From NCBI RefSeq assembly GCF_900142465.1, contig NZ_FRAX01000005.1, positions 62,001 through 126,000 of the forward strand: a DNA stretch of 64,000 bases, given 5' to 3'. The notes under the pieces are model-generated. The model saw only the letters and a program-made list of their open reading frames with translations. It had not been told where the DNA came from and made no database searches. Positions within the stretch are counted from its first letter, which is position 1. Each line of letters opens with the position of its first letter. The translations under genes and the position numbers were made by a program. The stretch is from Fibrobacter sp. UWH6 (GTDB taxonomy: Bacteria > Fibrobacterota > Fibrobacteria > Fibrobacterales > Fibrobacteraceae). Below are positions 17,107 to 24,758 of the stretch, in pieces.

Positions 17107-19383
17107 ATGAAGAGCTATCTTAAATTATTTTTCATGACAGCAATGCTCTTTACCTTTGCTGCATGCAGTGATGACAGCGCAAGCGCAAGCAACAATGGCG
17201 AAGAAAACCCGGAATCCTCCAACGACCTTGAACAGGAATCTTCCTCATCGGCTCAGAGCAGCTCCTCTTGGAAGGAACTTTCTTCGGCGGCGGTCATTGA
17301 CATTTCGCAGTTCAAAAATGACGACACCACGGTTGTCGATTCCGTAAACAACGCCGTTTACAGTACAGTCGTTATTGGGCCCTACAAGTGGATCAAGGAA
17401 ACCATCCGTATCGAAAGCGATAGCGTCAAGAGTACCTGCTACGACTATGATGACGACAATTGTGAAAAATATGGAAGGCTCTACTACAACAGGTATAGCA
17501 TTGGCAAAGTATGCCCCAAGGGATACAGCCTTGCAAGCAGGGGAGCATACTCCTATTCGGCGGCAAAGCTCGAACTTTCTACCGGCGGCTACTGCCAAAA
17601 GAACGATACGTTGGCCTGCAAGAACCTTGGAACCTACGGCTACTATAAAACAAGCGACGGCTATGCGTTTGTCATAGACTCCCTTGGCAAAAACTTCTTT
17701 GAAGATGATTCTTCAAACGGTTTCTATTTCGCCAAGTGCGTAAGGCCGCTCGGCATAGTGGCAAAGTTCAACGAGCTCCCTGCATGCGAAAGCTACAACC
17801 GCTACGAAAACGTCTTCGTGGCAGAAAAGGATTCTAGCTATGAATGTGGCAGTGACGGCTGGCATGCTGTTACAGGCACATCCGCAAAGGCATGTTCCGA
17901 TACCTCGGCCAGGTTCTGGTATGCAGACACAATGCTTGTTTGCTCCAAGAACGGATGGAAGGTTGCCGGTCCTACAGAAATTGGCGAAGTTTGCCAGCCC
18001 GAAATCCGCTATAAGCAAGTGGAAATCAGCGGACGCACCTACGTTTGCGAAAACTGGTACTGGACGGAACTTGTCGGCCTCAATAAGGAACTTGGCTATT
18101 GCTACCAGGATATTTATGGAAAACTGGATACTGCAAAAACTGGGGAAGTCTATGCATGCCACGGCAGTTCCTGGGAAAAGCCATACATCAATGACATCTA
18201 CGGCAAATGCGACAGCAGCAATGTTGGCCGAGTCGTTACATTCGATTCTGTGCAGCAAGTGTGCCCGTCAGCACAGCAAGGCTGGAGACAGCTGACCGAC
18301 ATAGAAAAGGAAATTGGCCCGTGCACCGATTCAAGCTACCATAAAGTCGTGCTGTACGAAAAAGACACCACGGTACGCGTCTGCGAAAAGGGAACCTGGA
18401 AACTCGGAGACTACACATGGGTCTTTGAAACATGCAATACAAGCAACCGCGACATGCTCGATACTTTGTTCGGAACTCCGTACAAGTGTCAGTCTTCCAC
18501 CTGGAAAAGACTGAGCGACTTGGAAAGGCAAATTGGACCTTGCCTGAACAAGAACAATGGCGAACAGGTTACGGTATCGGATACGGTATTCCTTTGCAGC
18601 GGCGGACAATGGACCCAAAAGACAAGCCCAGGTAGTTCCAGCAGTTCTGTAAAAAGTTCCAGCAGTTCCGCCGTGAGCTCTAGCAGTTCAATACAAACCA
18701 TGCTCTCGGTTCTTGGGGAATGTAATTCCGCACGCATTGGCGTGCTCGTTGACAACGGACTCAACAAGACAAAGTGCACCGCAAACGGTTGGGAATACCC
18801 CTATGGAACATTAACGGATTCTCGCGACAACCATGTTTACAGAACAACAGAAATCGCCGGACGCACATGGATGGCCGACAACTTGAAATACAACGGCAGC
18901 GATGTTGATGAAAGCTTGTGCCCTGGCCTTGCCGAAAGCAACTGCGAAAGCATGGGCCGTCTCTACAAATGGCACACAGTCATGAAACTCCCTGAAAATA
19001 TCGACTATTCACTGCAACAGGATTCCACACAGTATCTGAAGGCTCAAGGAATTTGCCCGACTGGCTGGCACGTTCCGTCGTATGAAGAGTGGAATGACCT
19101 GGCGAATGCCATTGATTCTACGGTAGGTTCCTATTCAAACTACAATGACTATGTTGGTTTCCCTAAAATGCTGTCAGGGTATATTTCAGAAACCGAGATG
19201 GCAACTGGGTATTTGAAAGATTCGTATTTCCGCTCCTCGACAATTTACTTAGGCGCTTCGGATCATTCATACTTAGGCGCTTCAACCTCGGATCATTCAT
19301 ACGGCATGAATTCCAGTGCTAGACTGCATGCTTCATCAATGTCACGAAGCGCATCACTTTCTCTCCGTTGCATCAAGGACTGA
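17107..19383 (+). CDS. Lipoprotein with N- and C-terminal Fib_succ_major domains around Cys/Trp repeats, 758 aa
   Basis: Signal peptide to FAAC (Cys20) and a Ser-rich stalk. The N-domain has YSTVVIGPYKWIKETI, CEKYGRLYYN, CPKGYSLASRGAY and FYFAKCVR, with several family positions changed. About eight Cys/Trp repeats follow, then a second Ser-rich break near residue 520 and the C-terminal Fib_succ_major domain (about 570-758): LTDSRDNHVYRTTEIAG, TWMADNLKYNG, CESMGRLYKW, ICPTGWHVPSYEEW and LRCIKD. A perfect AAGGAGG precedes the ATG, 12 bases after the previous gene. Near the end a short imperfect duplication occurs (SDHSYLGAS repeated). A weak hairpin after the stop, CAAAAAG-AA-CTTTTTG, may end the transcript. 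Confidence 0.88.
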   Translation: MKSYLKLFFMTAMLFTFAACSDDSASASNNGEENPESSNDLEQESSSSAQSSSSWKELSSAAVIDISQFKNDDTTVVDSVNNAVYSTVVIGPYKWIKETIRIESDSVKSTCYDYDDDNCEKYGRLYYNRYSIGKVCPKGYSLASRGAYSYSAAKLELSTGGYCQKNDTLACKNLGTYGYYKTSDGYAFVIDSLGKNFFEDDSSNGFYFAKCVRPLGIVAKFNELPACESYNRYENVFVAEKDSSYECGSDGWHAVTGTSAKACSDTSARFWYADTMLVCSKNGWKVAGPTEIGEVCQPEIRYKQVEISGRTYVCENWYWTELVGLNKELGYCYQDIYGKLDTAKTGEVYACHGSSWEKPYINDIYGKCDSSNVGRVVTFDSVQQVCPSAQQGWRQLTDIEKEIGPCTDSSYHKVVLYEKDTTVRVCEKGTWKLGDYTWVFETCNTSNRDMLDTLFGTPYKCQSSTWKRLSDLERQIGPCLNKNNGEQVTVSDTVFLCSGGQWTQKTSPGSSSSSVKSSSSSAVSSSSSIQTMLSVLGECNSARIGVLVDNGLNKTKCTANGWEYPYGTLTDSRDNHVYRTTEIAGRTWMADNLKYNGSDVDESLCPGLAESNCESMGRLYKWHTVMKLPENIDYSLQQDSTQYLKAQGICPTGWHVPSYEEWNDLANAIDSTVGSYSNYNDYVGFPKMLSGYISETEMATGYLKDSYFRSSTIYLGASDHSYLGASTSDHSYGMNSSARLHASSMSRSASLSLRCIKD

Positions 19384-19460
19384 TCAAAAAGAACTTTTTG
19401 TGTCCACTTTCCTTACAGTTGCAAAATGCAAAAGTCAAGCAGGAGACCATTAAAAATAGC

Positions 19461-19487
19461 CTATATGTAACAGGGTGTTACATATAG
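19461..19487. promoter_or_regulatory. Operator-like palindrome, copy 3
   Basis: Perfect CTATATGTAACA-GGG-TGTTACATATAG, identical to copy 2, ending 121 bases before the ATG at 19609. Confidence 0.78.
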
Positions 19488-19608
19488 AAAATTCGGCTAA
19501 AAATGCGTGGGAAATGTGGGGCGTTTGAGGGAAAGCGGTTGCTGCGGGCGGCCGGGAGTCGCTAGGTTCTTTTCTACTATTTGGTTGTAAAAGATCGAGG
19601 AAAACTTT
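19488..19608 (+). promoter_or_regulatory. Conserved leader between palindrome and lipoprotein gene, copy 3
   Basis: Closest to copy 1 (3360-3480), including GATCGAGGAAAACTTT directly before the ATG. It holds the same TACTAT hexamer and no convincing -35 box. Confidence 0.55.
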
Positions 19609-20679
19609 ATGAAGTTCGGTTTGTTGAAAGCTTTTGTGCTTGGAAGCGTTGTTCCGCTCGCTGTTGCGCTCAACGCCTGCGGCGATGATTCCAGTTCCAC
19701 CAGCGGGCCTGTAAACAACGACGGTTTCCGCGGCGGCATTCCCGATACGGTTGAGACTTTCGTGGAACTGTCGAACTACGACTGCGGCAAGAGCCTGAGG
19801 TGCGTTACAACCTACCTGGTGGAATACCACGGCAAGGCTGTGTGCGATGGCGAAAATGGTTGGGTGTTCAGCCCACTTGTCGAGAAGATGGGTTGCGACT
19901 TTTTCACGGAATCCGGCCATTTCCGCGAAGAAGAATTCTCGTCCTCTTCAACCGAGCTCGTCCCCGACCCAAATTTGGAAACTGAAGAGTCCAGCGTCAG
20001 TTCTAGCAAAGGCGCATGGGCTTACTTGAATCCTGACATTGACTACAGTGAGTTTACTGATGCACGCGACGGCCAGGTCTATAAGACCCTCTCTACCAGC
20101 ACCCAGACCTGGATGGCCCAGAACTTGAACTACGATCCGGGTGATGTTTCTGACATGGGCGAATACGCATGGAGTGGATGCTACAACAACAAGGCGGATT
20201 CCTGCTCCAAATACGGTCGCCTTTATACCTGGCAAGTCGCCATGAATAATGCAGATTGTGCTCATGGAAAGGAATGCAAGCCAAACGGCTTTGTTCAAGG
20301 AGTTTGCCCAAGCGGCTGGCATTTGCCGAGCCTCTATGAGTATGAAGTACTTATCAACAACTTCGATTCTAAATTCGGTTATAACCACACTATTGAAGCA
20401 CTTTCGTCAACAGCGGGCAAATATCTCAGGTCTATGACAGGTTGGGATTCTAGCGGCAATGGAACAGACTCCTCTGGCTTCTCTGCGCTCCCGGCTGGCT
20501 ACAGGAACTACCATGGCGATTTCTACGATGCCGGTCGTTATGCCACCTTCTGGTCTGCTAGCGAGTTCAACAGTACCGACGCCTACTACCTACGCTTGTA
20601 CTACAACATGGACGATGTCATCCTGAACTACCGCGATAAGGGCAATGTGTTCTCTGTTCGTTGCTTCAAGGACAACTAA
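19609..20679 (+). CDS. Fib_succ_major lipoprotein, 356 aa
   Basis: Very similar over the first 100 residues to the 379-aa protein at 3481: signal peptide to ALNAC (Cys24), then YDCGKSLRCVTTYLVEYHG and a CDGENGW module. A short acidic/Ser linker leads to one Fib_succ_major domain (about 135-356): FTDARDGQVYKTL, TWMAQNLNYDPG, CSKYGRLYTW, VCPSGWHLPSLYEY, FSALPAGYRNYHG, FWSASEF and SVRCFKDN. It is a single-gene unit behind palindrome copy 3. Its TAA stop (20677-20679) directly abuts the stop codon of the convergent gene at 20680, leaving no room for a terminator, which is unusual. Confidence 0.9.
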   Translation: MKFGLLKAFVLGSVVPLAVALNACGDDSSSTSGPVNNDGFRGGIPDTVETFVELSNYDCGKSLRCVTTYLVEYHGKAVCDGENGWVFSPLVEKMGCDFFTESGHFREEEFSSSSTELVPDPNLETEESSVSSSKGAWAYLNPDIDYSEFTDARDGQVYKTLSTSTQTWMAQNLNYDPGDVSDMGEYAWSGCYNNKADSCSKYGRLYTWQVAMNNADCAHGKECKPNGFVQGVCPSGWHLPSLYEYEVLINNFDSKFGYNHTIEALSSTAGKYLRSMTGWDSSGNGTDSSGFSALPAGYRNYHGDFYDAGRYATFWSASEFNSTDAYYLRLYYNMDDVILNYRDKGNVFSVRCFKDN

Positions 20680-22548
20680 TCAATCCTTCAGGCAGCGAAC
20701 ATTGGCATAATCATTTGAAGCCATTTCATAGGACCCTGAGTGCACAGTATATATAAGATACTCTATTTCTCCAGAAGTCGATTCCTTCTCCGAGGAAGTC
20801 CATAAGCAAGCATCAAGCTCCAAGCTCTGGAATTTCAGCGACCCATCCGTTTTTACAGTAACAGAACCCGTTGGATAAAGATTAAAACTATAAGGATCCG
20901 TTAAACTCTTATAGTAAACAGAACTCCAACCTTCGGCAGATTTCAAGGACGAAGCCGTTTTCCCCGTATGAGCATACAAATCCTCATAGTCCTCGGCCGT
21001 TGGCAGATGCCAGCCTTCTGGGCAGATTGTCCTAGACTCACTTTGTGAATACATTCTACCGTATTTTTCACAATTGCTTTCTTCGTTATCATAACAATAA
21101 CTTGTGGATGCGCCCTTATATTTCAAATTGTCGGCCATCCAGGTCTGCGATCCAATTGTCGCAATCTTGTAAACATGATCATCTCGAGAATCCGTAAGAC
21201 TTCCAGTCACGACTGTGGCTGGATCTACGACGTAGTTTGCAAATTCAGTAGCTGTACCCATTATGCAACGCAGAGACATGAAAGCACTTTTTTGGGTTTG
21301 CATGAATTGAGACCAAGATCGTTCCTTGACAAGCAACCATACCCATGCATTCCAATCATATTCCGTGGTCATGATAAAAGTTGCCACAGCTCCAAATGAG
21401 CCTGCATCGGAACTATACGCAGGATTATAGAGACCTCCAGCAGGCAAAGCGCTAAATCCATAATCATCCGTTCCAAACATTTCTTCCGTCGTAGCTCTTT
21501 CTCCGGCCACATCCTTCCCACCCATTTCTTCTTCAAGAATTTCAAAGTCATCTAGATTCGGGATGCGCCAGCCGTCGGGGCAAATGCCCTGGATGTTTCG
21601 ACCGGGATTGCAGATATCCATTCCTCCACAATCTTTTACGCCCTTTCCAAAAACATCCGCGGAATCCACAGCAGCGGACCAGGAATACAATCTGCCGTAC
21701 TTTTCACAGTTGGCCGGATCTCCTCCCGGGCAGTAGCTAAGTGAATCCAATGTTTCTGTAGAAACCAGGTAGGCGTAGTTCAGATTTTCTGCCATCCATG
21801 TTTGGTCGCCGATCTTCACAGTTTTATACACATGGCCGTCGCGTTCATCTACAAACAAGGTGGAAGCAACTTCCGCAGGTTCCTCATCTTCAGGATCCTC
21901 CGGGGCGTAGAATTCAGCGATGCAGCGGTCCTTCATCTTCTTGGCGGTGCCTTGCAAATATTCGTTTGCGGTAACCTTCGGCTTGAATTTTACAACACAT
22001 ATCAAATGGAGAATGGTACATTTGTCCAGCTTGAATAGGTCTGTGACGATTCCGTCGTTTTCGGAACAATAATCCACAAAGGCCGTAGAATCTGCCTGGC
22101 AGTTTGCCACGGCGCTGTTGCCTTCGTAGGTATTGTTCAGATGGTCTTCCACCACGGCGTCCAGGGAATCGCGGCTCAAGAATTCCGTATGCGCATCTTT
22201 CTTGTAAACGCGGGTCAGGTTCATGCGGACACCATTCTGTTCGGTATACAGATCTACGGTGCAGGCATCTTCCACTGTCTTGCCAGTGTGTTTGTAATAG
22301 GAGTTGCCTGCCGTCGTAAACTGGATTTCGTACCAAGACTTGCCAAATTCAGCGTTGTTAACCTTTCTCAAAGCCACAGGGGACGCAGGTTCCCATGTCA
22401 TCAACAGCGCATAAGCCGCGCTATCCAAATTGGTCGCGTTCTGTTCCTCTGTATAGCCGTTTGCAACTTTCTTCTCAGAATCGCTACAGGCGGCAAAGAA
22501 CAAGAAAGTCCAACAAAAAGCGAGAATCATTCCCAAAGAAAACTTCAT
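20680..22548 (-). CDS. Lipoprotein with two Fib_succ_major domains, coupled to the regulator gene, 622 aa
   Basis: Signal peptide to FFAAC (Cys21). Residues of about 25-225 form an N-terminal region without recognisable family, rich in charged residues and with several cysteines (for example CTVDLYTEQNG, CTILHLICVV). Two Fib_succ_major domains follow. The first starts near 230 (YKTVKIGDQTWMAENLNYAY, CEKYGRLYSW, ICPDGWRIPNLDDF, FSALPAGGLY, SLRCIMG). The second, from about 455, has YKIATIGSQTWMADNLKYKG, CEKYGRMYSQ, ICPEGWHLPTAED and NVRCLKD. Its ATG overlaps the TGA of the upstream regulator gene in ATGA, so translation is coupled and both proteins should be made together. The gene is therefore the natural partner of a TIGR02147-type regulator. 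Confidence 0.9.
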   Translation of the reverse strand: MKFSLGMILAFCWTFLFFAACSDSEKKVANGYTEEQNATNLDSAAYALLMTWEPASPVALRKVNNAEFGKSWYEIQFTTAGNSYYKHTGKTVEDACTVDLYTEQNGVRMNLTRVYKKDAHTEFLSRDSLDAVVEDHLNNTYEGNSAVANCQADSTAFVDYCSENDGIVTDLFKLDKCTILHLICVVKFKPKVTANEYLQGTAKKMKDRCIAEFYAPEDPEDEEPAEVASTLFVDERDGHVYKTVKIGDQTWMAENLNYAYLVSTETLDSLSYCPGGDPANCEKYGRLYSWSAAVDSADVFGKGVKDCGGMDICNPGRNIQGICPDGWRIPNLDDFEILEEEMGGKDVAGERATTEEMFGTDDYGFSALPAGGLYNPAYSSDAGSFGAVATFIMTTEYDWNAWVWLLVKERSWSQFMQTQKSAFMSLRCIMGTATEFANYVVDPATVVTGSLTDSRDDHVYKIATIGSQTWMADNLKYKGASTSYCYDNEESNCEKYGRMYSQSESRTICPEGWHLPTAEDYEDLYAHTGKTASSLKSAEGWSSVYYKSLTDPYSFNLYPTGSVTVKTDGSLKFQSLELDACLWTSSEKESTSGEIEYLIYTVHSGSYEMASNDYANVRCLKD

Positions 22549-23363
22549 TTTTCAATCTCTTTTGTCACCGGAAACAGTTGCAAGTTCAACCTGTAAATCC
22601 GGTCACACTCCTCTGCGGCCGAGACAATTGCGGCGATTTTCTTGCGGCAAGAGTCAAGTTCATTCACAATCTGATCATAAGCAGCCCGATTTACAGAAAG
22701 CGTCATGCCAGAAAAATTACGGTCACTTACGGAGAAATTATCTACGGCCTTCTCTGCAAAAAATGCCATTTGTTTATGCATGTTGCGAATGGCCTTCGGA
22801 ATCTTTTCCGAGGAACCAAGAATAGCCTTATCGGTCTGCACATAACTTTTCTTGTTCTTTTTCAGGAAGCCAGCCTGAACCATGAAATCCAGAGATTTCC
22901 TCACATCCTCCGAAGACACATTCTCATAGAACAGGCTCGCGATTTTTGCAGGTATCGCAACCGCTACTCTAGGGGCAAGTTCCCTTAGTATCGGATTCCA
23001 CCAATCTTTATAATAATCATAAGCGTCGTCCCCTACAATCCGAACTTTCTCGTCCTTCGCTATAGCCTGCATATGCTCATAGGCGACTTGTTTTCTGCGT
23101 TCTACCGAAGTGTTGCAATAGGAAACCAATGCTAAGAAGTACGATGATTGAACTTTAGAAAGTCCCATGACCTTTGCAAGGCGGATCGCGCCGACACTAC
23201 TCAGCTTCGACTTCCCGTCACAAACTAGTTTTAAGAACCTTGGAGAAGCATAGCCAGCCATTTTATTGAAACCGCGCCAGGACAAGCCGGTCATCAACTT
23301 GCGTTCTTCGTAGAAATCCCTAATGTAAAGGCGATAATCGTTGTAGTCAGAAATCGGTTTCAT
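22545..23363 (-). CDS. TIGR02147-type putative transcriptional regulator, 272 aa
   Basis: The start is placed at ATG 23363 (MKPISDYNDYRLYIRDFYEE), the typical opening of this family; a TTG 10 codons upstream is possible. The N-terminal half has the aromatic DY.DY..Y..DFYEERK motif and a helix-turn-helix-like stretch (LSWRGFNKMAGYASPRFLKLV followed by VGAIRLAKVMGLS). The C-terminal half corresponds to the DUF4423-like region (VAYEHMQAI, SLDFMVQAGFLKK). These families are predicted cytoplasmic DNA-binding proteins known mainly from Fibrobacter. It forms an ATGA-coupled operon with the lipoprotein at 20680, and a palindrome at 23470-23492 lies 106 bases upstream of its start. I infer that it, or paralogues of it, binds the palindromes in this window; that has not been shown. 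Confidence 0.85.
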   Translation of the reverse strand: MKPISDYNDYRLYIRDFYEERKLMTGLSWRGFNKMAGYASPRFLKLVCDGKSKLSSVGAIRLAKVMGLSKVQSSYFLALVSYCNTSVERRKQVAYEHMQAIAKDEKVRIVGDDAYDYYKDWWNPILRELAPRVAVAIPAKIASLFYENVSSEDVRKSLDFMVQAGFLKKNKKSYVQTDKAILGSSEKIPKAIRNMHKQMAFFAEKAVDNFSVSDRNFSGMTLSVNRAAYDQIVNELDSCRKKIAAIVSAAEECDRIYRLNLQLFPVTKEIEK

Positions 23364-23469
23364 GGAGCGTTCCAAATTTATGTTTTTAAGCAATAAATTT
23401 CAATTTTATTACAGAGGAGAAAAGACAACAAACTGAAGTTTTTGCCATCAAAAAAAGCAAAAAAACGTC

Positions 23470-23492
23470 ATATGTCTCACCATGAGACATAT
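23470..23492. promoter_or_regulatory. Operator-like palindrome upstream of the regulator gene
   Basis: ATATGTCTCA-CCA-TGAGACATAT: perfect 10-bp arms and a 3-base spacer. It shares the outer ATATGT/ACATAT and the inner CA/TG with copies 1-3; the two bases between (CT instead of AA) differ, so it may be read by the same protein or by a close paralogue. A T-rich tract follows on the gene side. Confidence 0.72.
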
Positions 23493-23601
23493 AGGAAAAA
23501 CTTCCCCTTTTTAACTTTCTTCCCTCAATTTTGCAACAACCGCAAAAAACCCCTTGCAAAGTTCCAAATATTGTACTATCTTTGGGCTCACCTAAGCAAA
23601 A

Positions 23602-23673
<72 letters not shown>

Positions 23674-23682
23674 CTTAAAGAG

Positions 23683-23716
23683 CAAAACCCGCCTTTAACT
23701 ACAAGGCGGGTTTTAT
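23683..23716 (+). terminator. Intrinsic terminator after tRNA-Thr
   Basis: AAAACCCGCCTT and AAGGCGGGTTTT form a strong stem with an AACTAC loop, followed by TTTTATT, 10 bases after the tRNA. Confidence 0.9.
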
Positions 23717-23766
23717 TGTATATTTAGGGAAAGATCTATCCTTTTTTCGACGTCACGGAGGTTCCC

Positions 23767-24081
23767 ATGAGACTTTTCACCACAGACTTTATCTCGGGCA
23801 AGGAAATCGAAACTATCTGCATGGTCAAAGGTAGCGTCGTCTTCAGCAAGAATGTAGTCCGCGATGTTTTTGCAGGTCTTAAATCCATTATCGGTGGCGA
23901 ACTGGCAGGCTATACAGAAATGCTGAACGAAGCTAGGCAGCAGGCTACAGAACGAATGGAACGGGACGCCCGCAATGTTGGCGCTGACGCCATCGTTGGA
24001 ATTCGCTTTATGACTTCAGCCGTCATGGCAGGCGCCGCAGAAATCATCGTTTATGGAACCGCAGTAAAAATCAAGAAGTAA
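23767..24081 (+). CDS. YbjQ/UPF0145 family protein, 104 aa
   Basis: Full-length member of the small YbjQ-type family (PF01906, sometimes called heavy-metal-binding domain). It has the conserved GEL..YTEML.EAR..A..RM...A...GADAI.G.RF core seen here as GGELAGYTEMLNEAR and NVGADAIVGIRF. No signal peptide; cytoplasmic. The family forms pentameric oligomers and its physiological role is uncertain. Ribosome binding site ACGGAGG precedes the ATG. It lies 24 bases before the lipoprotein/radical SAM pair, so it may be cotranscribed with them, although YbjQ proteins are not a known partner of such enzymes. Confidence 0.9.
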   Translation: MRLFTTDFISGKEIETICMVKGSVVFSKNVVRDVFAGLKSIIGGELAGYTEMLNEARQQATERMERDARNVGADAIVGIRFMTSAVMAGAAEIIVYGTAVKIKK

Positions 24082-24105
24082 CCTCATTCGATTAGGAGAC
24101 ATAAA

Positions 24106-24753
24106 ATGAGTTTATTAAAGAAGCATTGGCAAAAGTTCATCATTGCCTCGTTTGCTAGTTTCTGGGCAAGTTGCAGCGATTCGGAATCATCCACACAGCC
24201 TGTTTACGACGGGCCGTCTAGTTCCGACGCAGCAATGTCTAGTTCCAGCGAGACAACCCCTAATTCTAGCAGCAATGTGGAACCGACATCCAGTAACAGC
24301 GAAAATACGATTCGTCCCTCAAGCAGTTCGTCTAATTCCATTCCCCAGATAGAGCCGCTGTATGGTGTAGTGCAGGAGCCGCTACAGCCGACCTGTAAGC
24401 CATCCGTGGTCGAAAGCTATTCGATTCCTCCTTGTCACGACGAAATCTGCCCGGATTACGGTGTTGAAATTGTGAAAACGGAAGGTTGCGATTGCAGTGA
24501 TGGAAGTTCCTACACTCTGGAACAATTTTCCAATCTCTTTGGTGTTAATGAAGACGCAGCAAGAGAATGCAATCCTGGCAACGCAACAGGTCCGAACAAT
24601 TCCAGCGAGGAAAATTCCAGCAGTTCCATGGGCATCGACGAATCGCCATTCGTCAAGGATACCGCCTTCATCGACCAGCCTGCAGTTTACGGACCTCCTT
24701 GCTATTTCAATGGAACATGCAACGATGTTCCCAGCACCGAAGAAAAGGAATAG
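24106..24753 (+). CDS. Cys-rich lipoprotein, probable partner of the adjacent radical SAM enzyme, 215 aa
   Basis: Signal peptide to FWASC (Cys23), then a serine-rich stalk (about 25-85). The mature domain has about ten cysteines and tyrosine-glycine motifs: EPLYGVVQEP, CPDYGVEI and, near the end, AVYGPPCYFNGTC. A segment GCDCSDGSSYTLEQFSNLFGVNEDAARECNPG lies between. AGGAG precedes the ATG. The stop codon is 5 bases before the radical SAM start, which indicates tight co-expression. Radical SAM/lipoprotein gene pairs are known from Bacteroidetes (TIGR04133 with TIGR04134), where the lipoprotein is the presumed substrate and also bears a YG-P motif. Assigning this protein to that role is inference from context and motif resemblance. 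Confidence 0.75.
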   Translation: MSLLKKHWQKFIIASFASFWASCSDSESSTQPVYDGPSSSDAAMSSSSETTPNSSSNVEPTSSNSENTIRPSSSSSNSIPQIEPLYGVVQEPLQPTCKPSVVESYSIPPCHDEICPDYGVEIVKTEGCDCSDGSSYTLEQFSNLFGVNEDAARECNPGNATGPNNSSEENSSSSMGIDESPFVKDTAFIDQPAVYGPPCYFNGTCNDVPSTEEKE

Positions 24754-24758
24754 TCCCG

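Noticed and set aside
3481-22548. Diversity-generating retroelement acting on the Fib_succ_major genes
   Set aside because: The domains recall C-type-lectin-like folds, but no reverse transcriptase, template repeat or matching variable repeat is seen in the window.
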